Below, piece by piece: positions 54,201 to 61,969 of a stretch of 64,000 nt of DNA. The position numbers and the translations under genes are program-made. Under the pieces are notes generated by a model. The model was given only the letters and a program-made list of their open reading frames with translations. It had not been told where the DNA came from and did not search any database. This DNA is from Burkholderiales bacterium (GTDB taxonomy: Bacteria > Pseudomonadota > Gammaproteobacteria > Burkholderiales > SG8-41): NCBI GenBank assembly GCA_019635015.1, contig JAHCAG010000004.1:1-64000 (forward strand). Reading direction: 5' to 3'. The number at the start of each line of letters is the position of its first letter. The stretch's first letter is position 1.

Positions 54201-56385
54201 CCAGATAATCGATGGCAAGCAGGCCGCACTGCTCAAGGTTGGGCAGGATGATTCGCCAACTGCGCCGCAGATCGGCAATCGCCCGGTAGAAGAGGTAGGT
54301 CTGGAATTGCTGCTCGTAGAGACGCCGTATATTGGCGAGTGGCGGCTCTTCGTTCCGATTGGCGAATTCCAGGAATGGCAGACCGAGCGCCTGAAAGACC
54401 GCTTCGCCCAGGGTTGCATAAGTAAGCGTATTCCCCGATGCGTCTCGGAGAGCCTTGTGGATGCCGGCGCGAAGCCGCACGACTTGGACGAAGTCGTTGA
54501 AGTGTCCGGCCTGAAGCGCGGCATCCTGGCGATTATCGGTGAAGCTTAGGAGCTTCTGATCGCTGGCGTGGTAACCCGCGTCATTCAGCCGGTTGAGGAT
54601 CGAGAAGGCAGTGATGGTTGTCGAGGTGCTGCGCCCCTCGCTTCCCAGCTTGGCCAGCTTCGTCCCTTCGTTGGTCTTCGTATCGAAGAAGACACCACCT
54701 GTTGGGTCGAAGAGCAGCGGAGCCTTCATGAACCAGCCCCACCATTTCAACGGTTCTGTTTCCGAGCATTTTCCGAATTCATCGAAGTAGAGCTTGATGG
54801 GGAAAAACGGCTTTTGCTTTGCTTGAGGAACCGGTCCGGCTTTCGTCATGCGGAACCACGAGGGCGGCAAAAACTCCATGTCCTCGGCCGGGTCCCAAAC
54901 ATCCTCACCCATAAGAAGGTAACCATCGGTGGCCTCATCGTCCTCGTCAGAACTCTCCCGGAATTCGCGCGGCTCCAACCGATTGCCATTGCGAGATACA
55001 CAGATGAAGGCATGGCCGGTCGCGCGGCTGAACACATTCGGGAAGATGGGCTTTTTGTCGTCTTCGTCCTGCTTGAAGACGCCCGGCTCCAATGTGATAA
55101 AACGGTTCACGTCCTGGTCGAGCGTGGTGTAAACCGAACCGGTTTGAGAAATGAACTGGTGAAGCTTGAACGGCAATATGGTGTAGCGCTGGCCTTCGTC
55201 CTGCAGCCGCTTGTTTGCTGTGCTGATCCATTGAAGGAGTTCCGTCAAAAAATGCCGACAGGCCGGTTCCATTAATCCGGAATCCTCAGCGAGTGCCGCT
55301 ACGATCTCGCCGATCATCTGAGGACTGCGGCGGACCAGGGCGCCGTCTCGCAATTCCAGTGCGACGCGGTTCTCCAGCCATATCGCGACCGGATGGATCT
55401 TCAATAGTGCAGTTGACGCCTGCGGATCGATTCGGCTCTGAATGGCCGCCGCGAGCGCAGGCCTTGTCGGCATCGCCCCCGAGAACGAGAGCGATCTATC
55501 CAGTGTCTCGTTGATTACTTGATCCGCTGCAAACGGTTTGCCGAAGAGCCTCGTGGCAACGCCCGCCACTTCTGCGCGCCGTGATGCTGCGCTGCCGACG
55601 GACACCATGGTCGCGGACGTTCCGATGCAGGTCACGTCATGAGTGCAGCGGGACCGGATGCGGCGGATAAGCATGGCCACATCCGCGCCTTGGCGACCAC
55701 GATAGGTATGGAGTTCGTCGAAGACGAGGAAACGCAGATTCTCGAATATGGCGTCGCGAATGGATCGCTCCCGAATACGGGTCAGGAGCAGCTCGAGCAT
55801 CATGTAGTTGGTCAGCAGGACTTGGGGCGGCTTTTCGCGCATGCCTTGGCGCACGTCTTCCTTTTCCTGACCGGTGTATTGGCCAAAGGTTATGGGAAAC
55901 TCTCTCGTTCCGGCCTCGTAGTTGTTCTTGTAACGAGAGAACTCCTCCGACTGCGAGTTGATCAGCGCGTTCATCGGATAGACCACGATTGCCGTCACTC
56001 CTGCGGGGGCAGGATTGGATAGCAGGTGGTGGAAGATAGACCCGATGTAGGTAAGCGACTTTCCGGATCCTGTTCCAGACGTGACGATGAAATCCTTGCC
56101 GGCAGTCCCCAGCGCGATCGCTTCTGCCTGATGCCTATAGAGCGAATAACCCTTGAAGATGTCGGCGATGTCACGGTGCAGGGTGCCGTCGCGGGAAAGG
56201 TCCGCCACGGTGCCTGCCATTTCGAACGCTGGATTGAACTGGAGGAGCGGCTCGGGCCAAAGTTTTCCTTTTTCCAGTTCACCTTCGACGACCGCGCGGA
56301 TCGCCGGATCGGCAATGTTGAGAAAACTGCGAATATAAGTCGCGTAGTCCTCAACGATGCACGAATGGGTATAGAAAACGTTCAT
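51271..56385 (-). CDS. Giant DEAD/DEAH helicase with DUF1998-like region and nuclease-like C-terminus (DruE/DrmA-like)
   Basis: The 1704-residue protein has a Q-motif-like YRHQ (about 83), Walker A SGTGSGKS (103-110), DELH (223-226), SAT (257-259) and motif VI YAQRSGRAGR (about 998). The region TLQHALKRAIEGVFQVEPNEIG...LLYEASEGSLGIL (about 1460-1530) matches DUF1998. The following zinc site is eroded: Cys1537 remains but the last two positions are Ser1549 and Asp1552 in SYDDLLSYYNQRN. The last 90 residues (VQPDFYYEPRVWIFCDGTPHD) look like a PD-(D/E)xK or Vsr-like fold with Asp1641 and Asp1653. Comparable size occurs in Druantia DruE. It is the first large gene of the operon. Confidence 0.82.
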   Translation of the reverse strand: MNVFYTHSCIVEDYATYIRSFLNIADPAIRAVVEGELEKGKLWPEPLLQFNPAFEMAGTVADLSRDGTLHRDIADIFKGYSLYRHQAEAIALGTAGKDFIVTSGTGSGKSLTYIGSIFHHLLSNPAPAGVTAIVVYPMNALINSQSEEFSRYKNNYEAGTREFPITFGQYTGQEKEDVRQGMREKPPQVLLTNYMMLELLLTRIRERSIRDAIFENLRFLVFDELHTYRGRQGADVAMLIRRIRSRCTHDVTCIGTSATMVSVGSAASRRAEVAGVATRLFGKPFAADQVINETLDRSLSFSGAMPTRPALAAAIQSRIDPQASTALLKIHPVAIWLENRVALELRDGALVRRSPQMIGEIVAALAEDSGLMEPACRHFLTELLQWISTANKRLQDEGQRYTILPFKLHQFISQTGSVYTTLDQDVNRFITLEPGVFKQDEDDKKPIFPNVFSRATGHAFICVSRNGNRLEPREFRESSDEDDEATDGYLLMGEDVWDPAEDMEFLPPSWFRMTKAGPVPQAKQKPFFPIKLYFDEFGKCSETEPLKWWGWFMKAPLLFDPTGGVFFDTKTNEGTKLAKLGSEGRSTSTTITAFSILNRLNDAGYHASDQKLLSFTDNRQDAALQAGHFNDFVQVVRLRAGIHKALRDASGNTLTYATLGEAVFQALGLPFLEFANRNEEPPLANIRRLYEQQFQTYLFYRAIADLRRSWRIILPNLEQCGLLAIDYLELKEVAAEDGFWQDTTLLNQLGRDDRNDFLCTILDFFRLEYAIHSENFLTQSRIKENEKQFREMLRSPWTLDRNEELREPFFIRYEPLHRSAKLFSKSMGPASSLGKFIKLYIRQRGLDVDLRGDRYRDFILRLMKKLEQADYLKAQTARSEQNEEVPVYRLKIEKIIWRLGDGDTVKADLIKRRSYKDQAPRPNEYFREMYRRDFSKTKRLRGEDHTGQLDTDTRIEREDMFREGKISALFCSPTMELGIDIGGLSVVHLRNAPPNASNYAQRSGRAGRSGQGALVFTYCSSYSPHDRHYFQQQAELVAGAVQASRLDLCNRELLLTHLNALAVSEIGMPGLEDQGGARPSVMRLVVDDNDQMPLASEVRAGLAILPEKFNELKFGFKKVIADFAPELQNQASSWYSDQWVDQNLTKLADHLDSALDRWRRLYRSARTILTTATQRIESGTLGLGSDEYRKHKRNQDQATRQLDLLRNEFGGRSTELSEFYPYRYLASEGFLPGYNFTRLPLRIFLPTSDSTGNFIARPRSIALREFGPLNRIYHNGRKYRVSQLVVQDTESSLIEAKISKKAGYFLTAEQKDLEICPFSGLNLGDNANKEHLHHLLEMTESRAEEIDRISCEEEERVSRGYEINTYFTVDGGHLERIRKAVVRSSENALLNLRYVPAARLVHVNKKWRSQQSEGFPIGVVSGDWRNSMPEADSNFKEEFRLVKLWTSNLADALYIEPIPPLGLKPDGVITLQHALKRAIEGVFQVEPNEIGVVTMGDPETPNILLYEASEGSLGILSQFVEDIAIFHKVVEQAINLCRYDDESYKGPASYDDLLSYYNQRNHKIIDRHLIKDALEKLRICTIEIQTNTGFSGYEEQYQALLRALDPNSSTERKFLDFLYQNGLRLPDSAQKRVDGLYVQPDFYYEPRVWIFCDGTPHDEQSVQSDDALKRQSIIAKGDEVWVYYYKDNLSEKVAARPDIFRKVR

Positions 56386-56526
56386 GGCCGGTTCAGTTCC
56401 ATTCCGAGCAACTGTGCACCTAGAAAGGTGGTTATCGATTTATCTTATTCGCGGGCATCGCGACATGTTGAAACCGCATCGAAAGAACCGTGGCGGTTTC
56501 TTGTCATCGGTCGCGCCGAATATCGT

Positions 56527-56853
56527 TCAAGCAGCACGTGCAGGTGGCCCACGACTCTGGCTTTTCAGTTGCTCGGCAAGCTTCGGGAGACTCCGTATCG
56601 TCGCCCCCGCTTTTTGTTCGGCGATTCGAAGCTCGTACACCTTTTGCAGGTTCAGCCAGAACTCAGGAGTGGTACCAAAGAAATGTGCTAAGCGCAGCGC
56701 GCTGTCGCCGGTAACCGCCCGCTGGCCGTTCAGGATCCCGGTGATCCGGTTGGTCGGCACCTTGAGCTGCCGACCAAGTTCGGCAGCGCTCATGCCAAGT
56801 TCCTTGAGTTGTTCGGAGAGGTGTCGACCGGGATGGATAGCGGTGCGTGCCAT
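56527..56853 (-). CDS. HigA-type helix-turn-helix protein without a visible HigB
   Basis: The 108-residue protein begins MARTAIHPGRHLSEQLKELGMSAAELGRQLKVPTNRITGILNGQRAVTGDSALRLAHFFGTTPEFWLNLQ, the classic HigA/VapI antitoxin layout. No RelE-type toxin gene lies on either side: upstream is a gene-poor kilobase and downstream, 141 bp away, is the giant helicase. It is therefore either an orphan antitoxin or the transcriptional regulator of the defence operon. ATG 56853 is chosen because the extra 26 residues of the longer frame are not HigA-like. Confidence 0.85.
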   Translation of the reverse strand: MARTAIHPGRHLSEQLKELGMSAAELGRQLKVPTNRITGILNGQRAVTGDSALRLAHFFGTTPEFWLNLQKVYELRIAEQKAGATIRSLPKLAEQLKSQSRGPPARAA

Positions 56854-57853
56854 GCCTTGCTCCCTTGGTGGTGGTCCATGATCGCGATGCTCATCGACCC
56901 ACGACGCGACCCGTGCAAGCAGTCCGGCCATTCGAAGCAGATGGGTGATTGGGGCAGCATAATGCCCACTTGGCCGTTACGTCAATCGTAATGACCGAAG
57001 GGGCAAGTTTTCCAACATGTCGTTTGCATTTCGAGGTTGCCGTTAGCATTGCTGACACTTGGTCGCGGTTCTCAGGCGCATGGTCGCGGGAACTCTCCAG
57101 AGGCGCATCAGTCAGACGTGTGATTACACAGGTGGCTCCTTCAGCCCGAGTGATGCCCGTCAGCGCATCGCCCTTGCTCGCAAGAGCGCCCGAACCGGCC
57201 TGATCTCCTGAAAGCCGGTGGCCTCGAAGCCGGAGATAACTGTCAATTGTCATGCGCCACCTGGGCGACTTCCGCCGGGATCGCAGCGCCAAGGTTCCTT
57301 CGTTTTACTGCAGCAATGGTCTGCGCCAGTCGCATCGTCACTACGGGCATCGCCGGTAGTGACGATGCGCACAATGCCCCAGCCGACAAGGACTTTTCGG
57401 TGGCTGGCGCAAGTGACGACCCCACGTGATGGGCTCCCTGACCCGTCGCCATCCTGGATCGCGCAATGCGCTCCGTCCTCACGCCCGCTCCCCGCGGGCT
57501 CCGTGCAAAGCCGCGCCGAAGAGGTGCCCCTCCGAGCCCTGGGTCAATGGCTCATCTCGATGGACCGGCTTCCAACAGGAAAGCGCCATCGACGCCAAGA
57601 ACGGGTGCAGCCGTGGCAAGCAGCAGAAAACTCTGCACAAATCGGGAGTGGTGTCCCGAGTCCCTCGTAGATCCCGACACGCTCAGCGTTCGGGACGGAC
57701 AGAAACACTAACCGGACAGGCAGCACACACCAGCACGAACGCGAAATTGGAACGAACAGGAATTACGAGCAACAGGAGGTGAACAGAAGCAAAAGAGAAA
57801 TGCACTGCACGCGATAAAATCCGGCACGGATGCGGCTGCCGGGCGTGCGCCGA
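56854..57853. other. Gene-poor kilobase between HigA-like gene and integrase, with a 14-bp hairpin
   Basis: I find no convincing protein gene. The open frames on both strands lack family motifs and start signals. The one striking structure is a perfect 14-bp stem CGCATCGTCACTAC (57331-57344) and GTAGTGACGATGCG (57356-57369) with an 11-base loop and no T-run. The region could hold a non-coding RNA, a decayed toxin gene or an island maintenance site. Confidence 0.5.
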
Positions 57854-59146
57854 TCAGGCTGCGGTCTTGTGCTTGATCGGCGTCACCTTGTCATCGCCCT
57901 TCTGCCATCGGTCGAGCATGTCCGCCCATTGCTGCATCATCTTGGCGCGATCTGCCCGGTGTTCGGCATGGTTGTAGGTGCGCCGTACGGCGTTGGGTTC
58001 GATGTGGGCCAGCTGCCGCTCGATCCAGTCTGCCGGGTAGCCCATTTCGTTGAGCCTTGTGCTGCCAGTGGTGCGTGTGGCATGCGGGCTGTACTTACCG
58101 CTCCAGCCGAGCACGTTCAAGGCCTGCCGGAAGGAGGCCGCCACCATGGGTTTGGCGCGATCATCGCGCCCCGGAAACACATGGGCATGATGACCCGTGA
58201 TGCCATGCAGCGCCCGCAGCATCGCTACGGCCTGCGCGGGTAGCGGCGTGACGTGTTCCTTGCGCTTTTTCATGCGCTCGGCAGGTATCCGCCAGAGCGC
58301 CGCATCGAGATCGAATTCCGCCCACTGGGCCTCGGCCGCCTCGCTGGGGCGGCAAAGCGTGAGCCACATCAGGCGGAAAGCCGCTTTGGTTTCATGCCGG
58401 CCGCCGTGTTCCGCAAAGTCCCGCAGCAGTTGGCCGATTTCTTCGGCGGCGAGGGGGCGTTTGTGCTGGGTTTTATTGGCGGGCAGCGCCCGGCGCACTG
58501 GGTAGACAGGATCGCTGTCGGCGCGCAGCGTGGACACGGCGAGTTCGAACACGCCGGACATGGTGCGCTTGGCTTCGGCCGCCACGGTCAGCCCGTTTTT
58601 CTTCGCCGCCGTGGTGAGCACATCCAGCACATGCGCCGGCGTAATCTGCTTCACCGGCAGCGCGCCGATCTTCGCGAACACCACGCGCTCTAGCATGTCG
58701 AGCCGCCGGGCCTTGGTCACTGCTTCCCAATCCTTCAAGGCCAGCCACTCGCGGGCGACGGCCTCGAAGGTGGTGGCGCCTTCCTGTCCGCGCCTGATGC
58801 GGTCGAGCTGGCGGTGGTGGGACGGGTTGATGCCCTGCTTGACGAGCGCGCGCGCCTTCGCGCGCTCGTCGCGCGCTTCGGCCAGGGTGAAGCTGCCACC
58901 GTTGCGCCGTGCGGTCGCTTCTTCAGGGGTTTCGCCGCGGGGGGCGGCCGCATAGTCGCCGATGGCGAACATGCTTTCCCTGGCCGCATCCTGCCGGGCG
59001 AGCTTGAAGCGGTAACGCCAAGCCTTCACGCCGCTGGGTTTGACTTCGAGGTACAGCCCCTTGCCGTCCGGCAGCTTGTAGGGCTGCGGTCGCGGCTTGG
59101 CGGTACGGCACTGGGCATCAGTCAGCATGATACGGTTCTCCGGCAT
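57854..59146 (-). CDS. Tyrosine-recombinase integrase, DUF4102/P4 type
   Basis: The 430-residue protein has the P4-type N-terminal domain (MLTDAQCRTAKPRPQPYKLPDGKGLYLEVKPSG), a core-binding domain (TTFEAVAREWLALKDWEAVTKARRLDML), and the catalytic domain with Arg in TLCRPSEAAEAQW, Lys in MKKRKEHVTPL, HATRTTGSTRL (H-x-x-R), and the nucleophile Tyr in VRRTYNHAEH. All catalytic residues are present, so it looks active. Its 5' end faces ychF, with the attachment repeat 178 bp upstream. It belongs to the island at 38.07-59.35 kb. Confidence 0.95.
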   Translation of the reverse strand: MPENRIMLTDAQCRTAKPRPQPYKLPDGKGLYLEVKPSGVKAWRYRFKLARQDAARESMFAIGDYAAAPRGETPEEATARRNGGSFTLAEARDERAKARALVKQGINPSHHRQLDRIRRGQEGATTFEAVAREWLALKDWEAVTKARRLDMLERVVFAKIGALPVKQITPAHVLDVLTTAAKKNGLTVAAEAKRTMSGVFELAVSTLRADSDPVYPVRRALPANKTQHKRPLAAEEIGQLLRDFAEHGGRHETKAAFRLMWLTLCRPSEAAEAQWAEFDLDAALWRIPAERMKKRKEHVTPLPAQAVAMLRALHGITGHHAHVFPGRDDRAKPMVAASFRQALNVLGWSGKYSPHATRTTGSTRLNEMGYPADWIERQLAHIEPNAVRRTYNHAEHRADRAKMMQQWADMLDRWQKGDDKVTPIKHKTAA

Positions 59147-59154
59147 TGCCGCCG

Positions 59155-59210
59155 TACCCGCTTTTTTTTGGTGGGTTTTGACGGGGAATACCCGAAAACA
59201 TACCCGCTTT
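59155..59210 (+). repeat. TACCCGCTTT repeats, candidate integrase arm sites (right)
   Basis: Exact TACCCGCTTT copies start at 59155 and 59201, and a partial TACCCG copy starts at 59189, 12 bp before the last. The 12-bp step equals that of the pair at the left end of the island. They lie in the integrase leader, so they might also serve in autoregulation. The rest of the leader to the attachment core is AT-rich. Confidence 0.6.
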
Positions 59211-59323
59211 TAAACCGGATTGCAACGAACCGGTTCAGAGCCCCATGAAACAATAAATTATTTATTTACAATTAGTTATGATTCCAGTGGCTTCCAGGCA
59301 ATGCCTGTGAATTCCGGAATTTT

Positions 59324-59347
59324 GCTCAGACGTTGAAGCGGAAATGC
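59324..59347. repeat. Attachment-site copy in the 3' end of ychF
   Basis: The 24-bp core covers the final codons (HFRFNV and stop) of ychF. The island supplies or retains a complete 3' end, so YchF is not disrupted. An exact copy lies at 38070-38093. Confidence 0.92.
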
Positions 59348-60420
59348 ATCACGTCGCCGTCTTTCACGACATAGTCCTTGCCTTCCAGCCGCATTTTCCC
59401 GGCCTCCTTCGCGCCCTGTTCGCCCTTGCCGGCAATAAAGTCTTCGTAAGCAATGACTTCCGCGCGGATGAAGCCCTTCTCGAAGTCGGTGTGGATTGCC
59501 GCTGCCGCCCGCGGTGCGGTATCTCCGCGATGGATGGTCCAGGCCCGCACCTCCTTCACGCCGGCGGTGAAATAGGTCTGCAGGCCGAGCAGGGTGTAAC
59601 CGGCGCTGATGACCCGGTCAAGGCCCGGCTCCGCCATGCCCATGTCCTGCAGGAACACCGCCTTGTCGGCATCATCCATGTCGGCAATTTCAGCCTCGAT
59701 GGCCGCGCAGACGGCAACCACCGGCGCCTTTTCACGCTGGCCCAGCGCCAGCACCGCGGCAAGGTGGGGATTGTTGTCGAACCCCCCCTCACGCACATTG
59801 GCGACATACATCGTCGGCTTGGCCGTGATCAGGCACAGCGGCCGCAGCACTGCCCGTTCTTCTTCATAAAGGTCGAGCGCCCGCACCGGCTTCGCTTCGT
59901 TGAGTGCGGCCTGGCATTTTTCAAGTGCCGCCACCAGCCGCTGCGCTTCCTTGTCCCCACCGGCGCGCGCCAGTTTTGCCGACTTGGCCAGGTGGCGCTC
60001 CACCGCGGCGAGATCGGCGAGCGCGAGTTCGGTATTGATGGTTTCGATGTCGGACAACGGATCAACCTTGCCGGCAACATGCACCACGTTTTCATCCTCG
60101 AAACAGCGCACGACATGGGCGATCGCGTCGGTCTCGCGGATATTGGCGAGAAACTGGTTGCCGAGGCCCTCGCCCTTGGATGCACCGGCGACCAGGCCGG
60201 CAATATCGACGAACTCGACCACTGCCGGCACCACCTTTTCCGGCTTGACGATGGCAGCCAGGGCGGCGAGGCGCGGATCCGGCACCTCGACGATGCCGAC
60301 ATTGGGCTCGATCGTGCAGAAGGGATAGTTTTCGGCCGCGATGCCGGCCTTGGTCAGCGCGTTGAACAGGGTGGACTTGCCGACGTTGGGCAGTCCGACG
60401 ATGCCGCATTTGAGTGACAT
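59326..60420 (-). CDS. ychF: Redox-regulated ATPase YchF (OLA1 family)
   Basis: The 364-residue protein has [20 protein letters not shown] (G1), [33 protein letters not shown], a coiled-coil insert, and the TGS domain ending [18 protein letters not shown]. Its NxxE-type nucleotide site favours ATP over GTP. It binds ribosomes and affects stress responses. Its 3' end is the island's attachment site; the intergenic terminator usual at this position is displaced by the island. It is 23 bp downstream of pth. Confidence 0.97.
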   Translation of the reverse strand: MSLKCGIVGLPNVGKSTLFNALTKAGIAAENYPFCTIEPNVGIVEVPDPRLAALAAIVKPEKVVPAVVEFVDIAGLVAGASKGEGLGNQFLANIRETDAIAHVVRCFEDENVVHVAGKVDPLSDIETINTELALADLAAVERHLAKSAKLARAGGDKEAQRLVAALEKCQAALNEAKPVRALDLYEEERAVLRPLCLITAKPTMYVANVREGGFDNNPHLAAVLALGQREKAPVVAVCAAIEAEIADMDDADKAVFLQDMGMAEPGLDRVISAGYTLLGLQTYFTAGVKEVRAWTIHRGDTAPRAAAAIHTDFEKGFIRAEVIAYEDFIAGKGEQGAKEAGKMRLEGKDYVVKDGDVMHFRFNV

Positions 60421-60443
60421 GGTTGGTGCTTTCGGTAAAAGGT

Positions 60444-61046
60444 CTAAGACTTCGGCGCGGGGCCGGAACCGGGTTTGGTGTGCAGCCTGAGCATTGCCGC
60501 CTGCATGTCGCCCGCAGCCATCAGCGGCCAGGCGTCATTCGCGCGCGTTATCGATTCTTCGATGGCGCGCTGCTCCTCGGCACGCGGCGCATGCAGCACG
60601 TAATCGACGACTTCCTGCTCGTTTGCAGCCAGTTCGCGGGGATGGCCGATGCCGATGCGCAGGCGCCAGAAATCCGGTGTGCCCAGCCGCGAGATGATGC
60701 TGCGCACGCCGTTGCCGGAGGCGCTGCCGCCGAACTTGAGCTTGACGCTGCCCGGTGACAGATCAAGCTCGTCGTGGGCAATCAGTATGTCTGCGGCCGC
60801 AATCTTGTAAAAATCGGCAAGCGCGCCGACCGCGCGCCCCGATTCGTTCATGTAGGTTGCCGGTTTCAGCAGCCAGACATCGCCGGCGGGTGTACCGATG
60901 CGCGCAACTTCACCGTGGAAACGCGCCTCATGGCGCAGCGTCGCACCCGCGACGCGCGCGAGCCCGTCGACCCACCAGAAGCCGGCGTTGTGGCGGGTCG
61001 CTGCATATTTTTTCCCCGGATTGCCCAGGCCGACGACGAGTTTCAT
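60444..61046 (-). CDS. pth: Peptidyl-tRNA hydrolase
   Basis: The 200-residue protein has [26 protein letters not shown] (catalytic His in RHNAGF), [42 protein letters not shown] and [12 protein letters not shown]. It recycles peptidyl-tRNAs released prematurely from ribosomes. The pth-ychF order behind rplY is conserved in betaproteobacteria. Confidence 0.97.
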   Translation of the reverse strand: MKLVVGLGNPGKKYAATRHNAGFWWVDGLARVAGATLRHEARFHGEVARIGTPAGDVWLLKPATYMNESGRAVGALADFYKIAAADILIAHDELDLSPGSVKLKFGGSASGNGVRSIISRLGTPDFWRLRIGIGHPRELAANEQEVVDYVLHAPRAEEQRAIEESITRANDAWPLMAAGDMQAAMLRLHTKPGSGPAPKS

Positions 61047-61076
61047 GCGGCAATTCGCAGGCTGGCAACACCTGAT

Positions 61077-61102
61077 GATCGTAAGTGTTTGTTTATAAAC
61101 AT
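61077..61102. repeat. AT-rich intergenic motif, copy 4
   Basis: GTAAGTGTTTGTTTATAAAC at 61081 resembles the blocks at 3895 and 6991, though it is the most diverged copy. It lies between the rplY terminator and pth and could provide a promoter for pth-ychF. Confidence 0.4.
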
Positions 61103-61106
61103 ATTT

Positions 61107-61148
61107 TCAAAAACAAAACGCCCGCCAGCAGACTGCATGCTGACGGGC
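61107..61148 (-). terminator. Rho-independent terminator after rplY
   Basis: On the minus strand GCCCGTCAGCA and TGCTGGCGGGC form an 11-bp stem with one G-U pair and a seven-base loop, followed by GTTTTGTTTTTG. It stands 36 bp beyond the rplY stop. Confidence 0.92.
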
Positions 61149-61184
61149 GCGGCCAATGGCGCCAGCCGGGGCTGGCAGGCATCG

Positions 61185-61880
61185 TTACTTCTTCTCGGCC
61201 GGCTTCTTGTCGCCATCCTTCTTGTCGCCGGCGGCCGCAGCACCGGCAGCGGCTTCCGGAGCCTGGCCGGTGATTTCGGTGACCGGCGCGGCAACTTCTT
61301 CGACCGCCACTTCGCGCGGCACCTGGACCGTGACCACCGCAGGATCGTCCGCCTTCAGCTTGGACAGCGGCTCGACACCCTTCGGCAGATTGAGATCGGA
61401 AACATGGATCGAATGGCCGAGTTCGAGATCCTTCAGATCGACTTCGATGTATTCCGGCAGGTCGTCCGGCAGACACAGTATCTCGAGTTCGTTGATGATG
61501 TGCTGGATCACGCCCTTGCCGATCTTCACGCCGGGCGAGATTTCGGCGTTCATGAAGTGCAGCGGCACCGCCATGTGAATCTTCTTCTTCGGATCGATGC
61601 GCTGGAAATCGACATGCTGCACCTGTTCCTTGAAGGGGTGCATCTGGAAATCACGCAGCAGCACGCGGTCTTTCCTGCCTTCCACCGTCAGGTCGAGAAT
61701 CGAGGAATGGAAAGCCTCGAGCTTCAGGTGGCGCAGCAGCGCCTTGTGGTCGAACTCGACACTTTGCGCGTCCACACCGGCGCCGTAAATGACGCCAGGA
61801 ACGCGACCCGTCGCACGCAGGCGGCGGCTCGCACCCTTGCCCTGGCTCGTGCGCGGAAACGCAGTAACTTCAATCTTCAT
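61185..61880 (-). CDS. rplY: 50S ribosomal protein L25/general stress protein Ctc
   Basis: The 231-residue protein has the L25 RNA-binding domain (KIEVTAFPRTSQGKGASRRLRATGRVPGVIYG at the start) and the Ctc C-terminal domain (LEILCLPDDLPEYIEVDLKDLELGHSIHVSDLNLPKGVEPL). A Lys/Ala-rich tail (GDKKDGDKKPAEKK) closes it. It binds 5S rRNA. It lies between prs and pth and ends at a strong terminator. Confidence 0.97.
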   Translation of the reverse strand: MKIEVTAFPRTSQGKGASRRLRATGRVPGVIYGAGVDAQSVEFDHKALLRHLKLEAFHSSILDLTVEGRKDRVLLRDFQMHPFKEQVQHVDFQRIDPKKKIHMAVPLHFMNAEISPGVKIGKGVIQHIINELEILCLPDDLPEYIEVDLKDLELGHSIHVSDLNLPKGVEPLSKLKADDPAVVTVQVPREVAVEEVAAPVTEITGQAPEAAAGAAAAGDKKDGDKKPAEKK

Positions 61881-61969
61881 GTTGCTCTCCTGATGATGCG
61901 GGAGGTCCGCGACCAGACTGCCCCCGCGTTAAAAAGGAAACCGGCAAAACACCGGTTTCCGCTGAAAAA

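Larger units (their letters stand above)
38070..59347. mobile_element. Integrated genomic island (about 21.3 kb) at the 3' end of ychF
   Basis: Four observations define it. A 24-bp exact direct repeat bounds it (38070-38093 and 59324-59347). A tyrosine integrase lies beside the right copy. TACCCGCTTT repeats with 12-bp spacing lie inside both ends. All identified genes between the repeats are on the minus strand, with visibly lower GC in parts (around 39.5-44 kb and 51-56 kb). The repeat is the last seven codons and stop of ychF. Cargo: toxin-antitoxin pair, AlpA-like regulator, and the helicase-SNF2-methylase-ATPase defence-like operon with XRE-ImmA, PIN and DUF5677 genes. No replication, transfer or phage structural genes are seen, so it may depend on a helper for spread. 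Confidence 0.9.

Noticed and set aside
42162..56385. Calling the operon canonical DISARM
   Set aside because: The SNF2 helicase and methylase fit, but separate drmA, drmB and drmC genes are absent, and a Rad50-like ATPase and a fused giant helicase are present instead.
57243..57350. A 35-codon minus-strand frame (VTMRLAQTIAAVKRRN...) near the island hairpin
   Set aside because: The residues look protein-like, but it overlaps the hairpin, has no ribosome-binding site and matches no family I know.
58473..58748. Short frames inside the integrase gene
   Set aside because: They are shadow frames of the integrase coding sequence.
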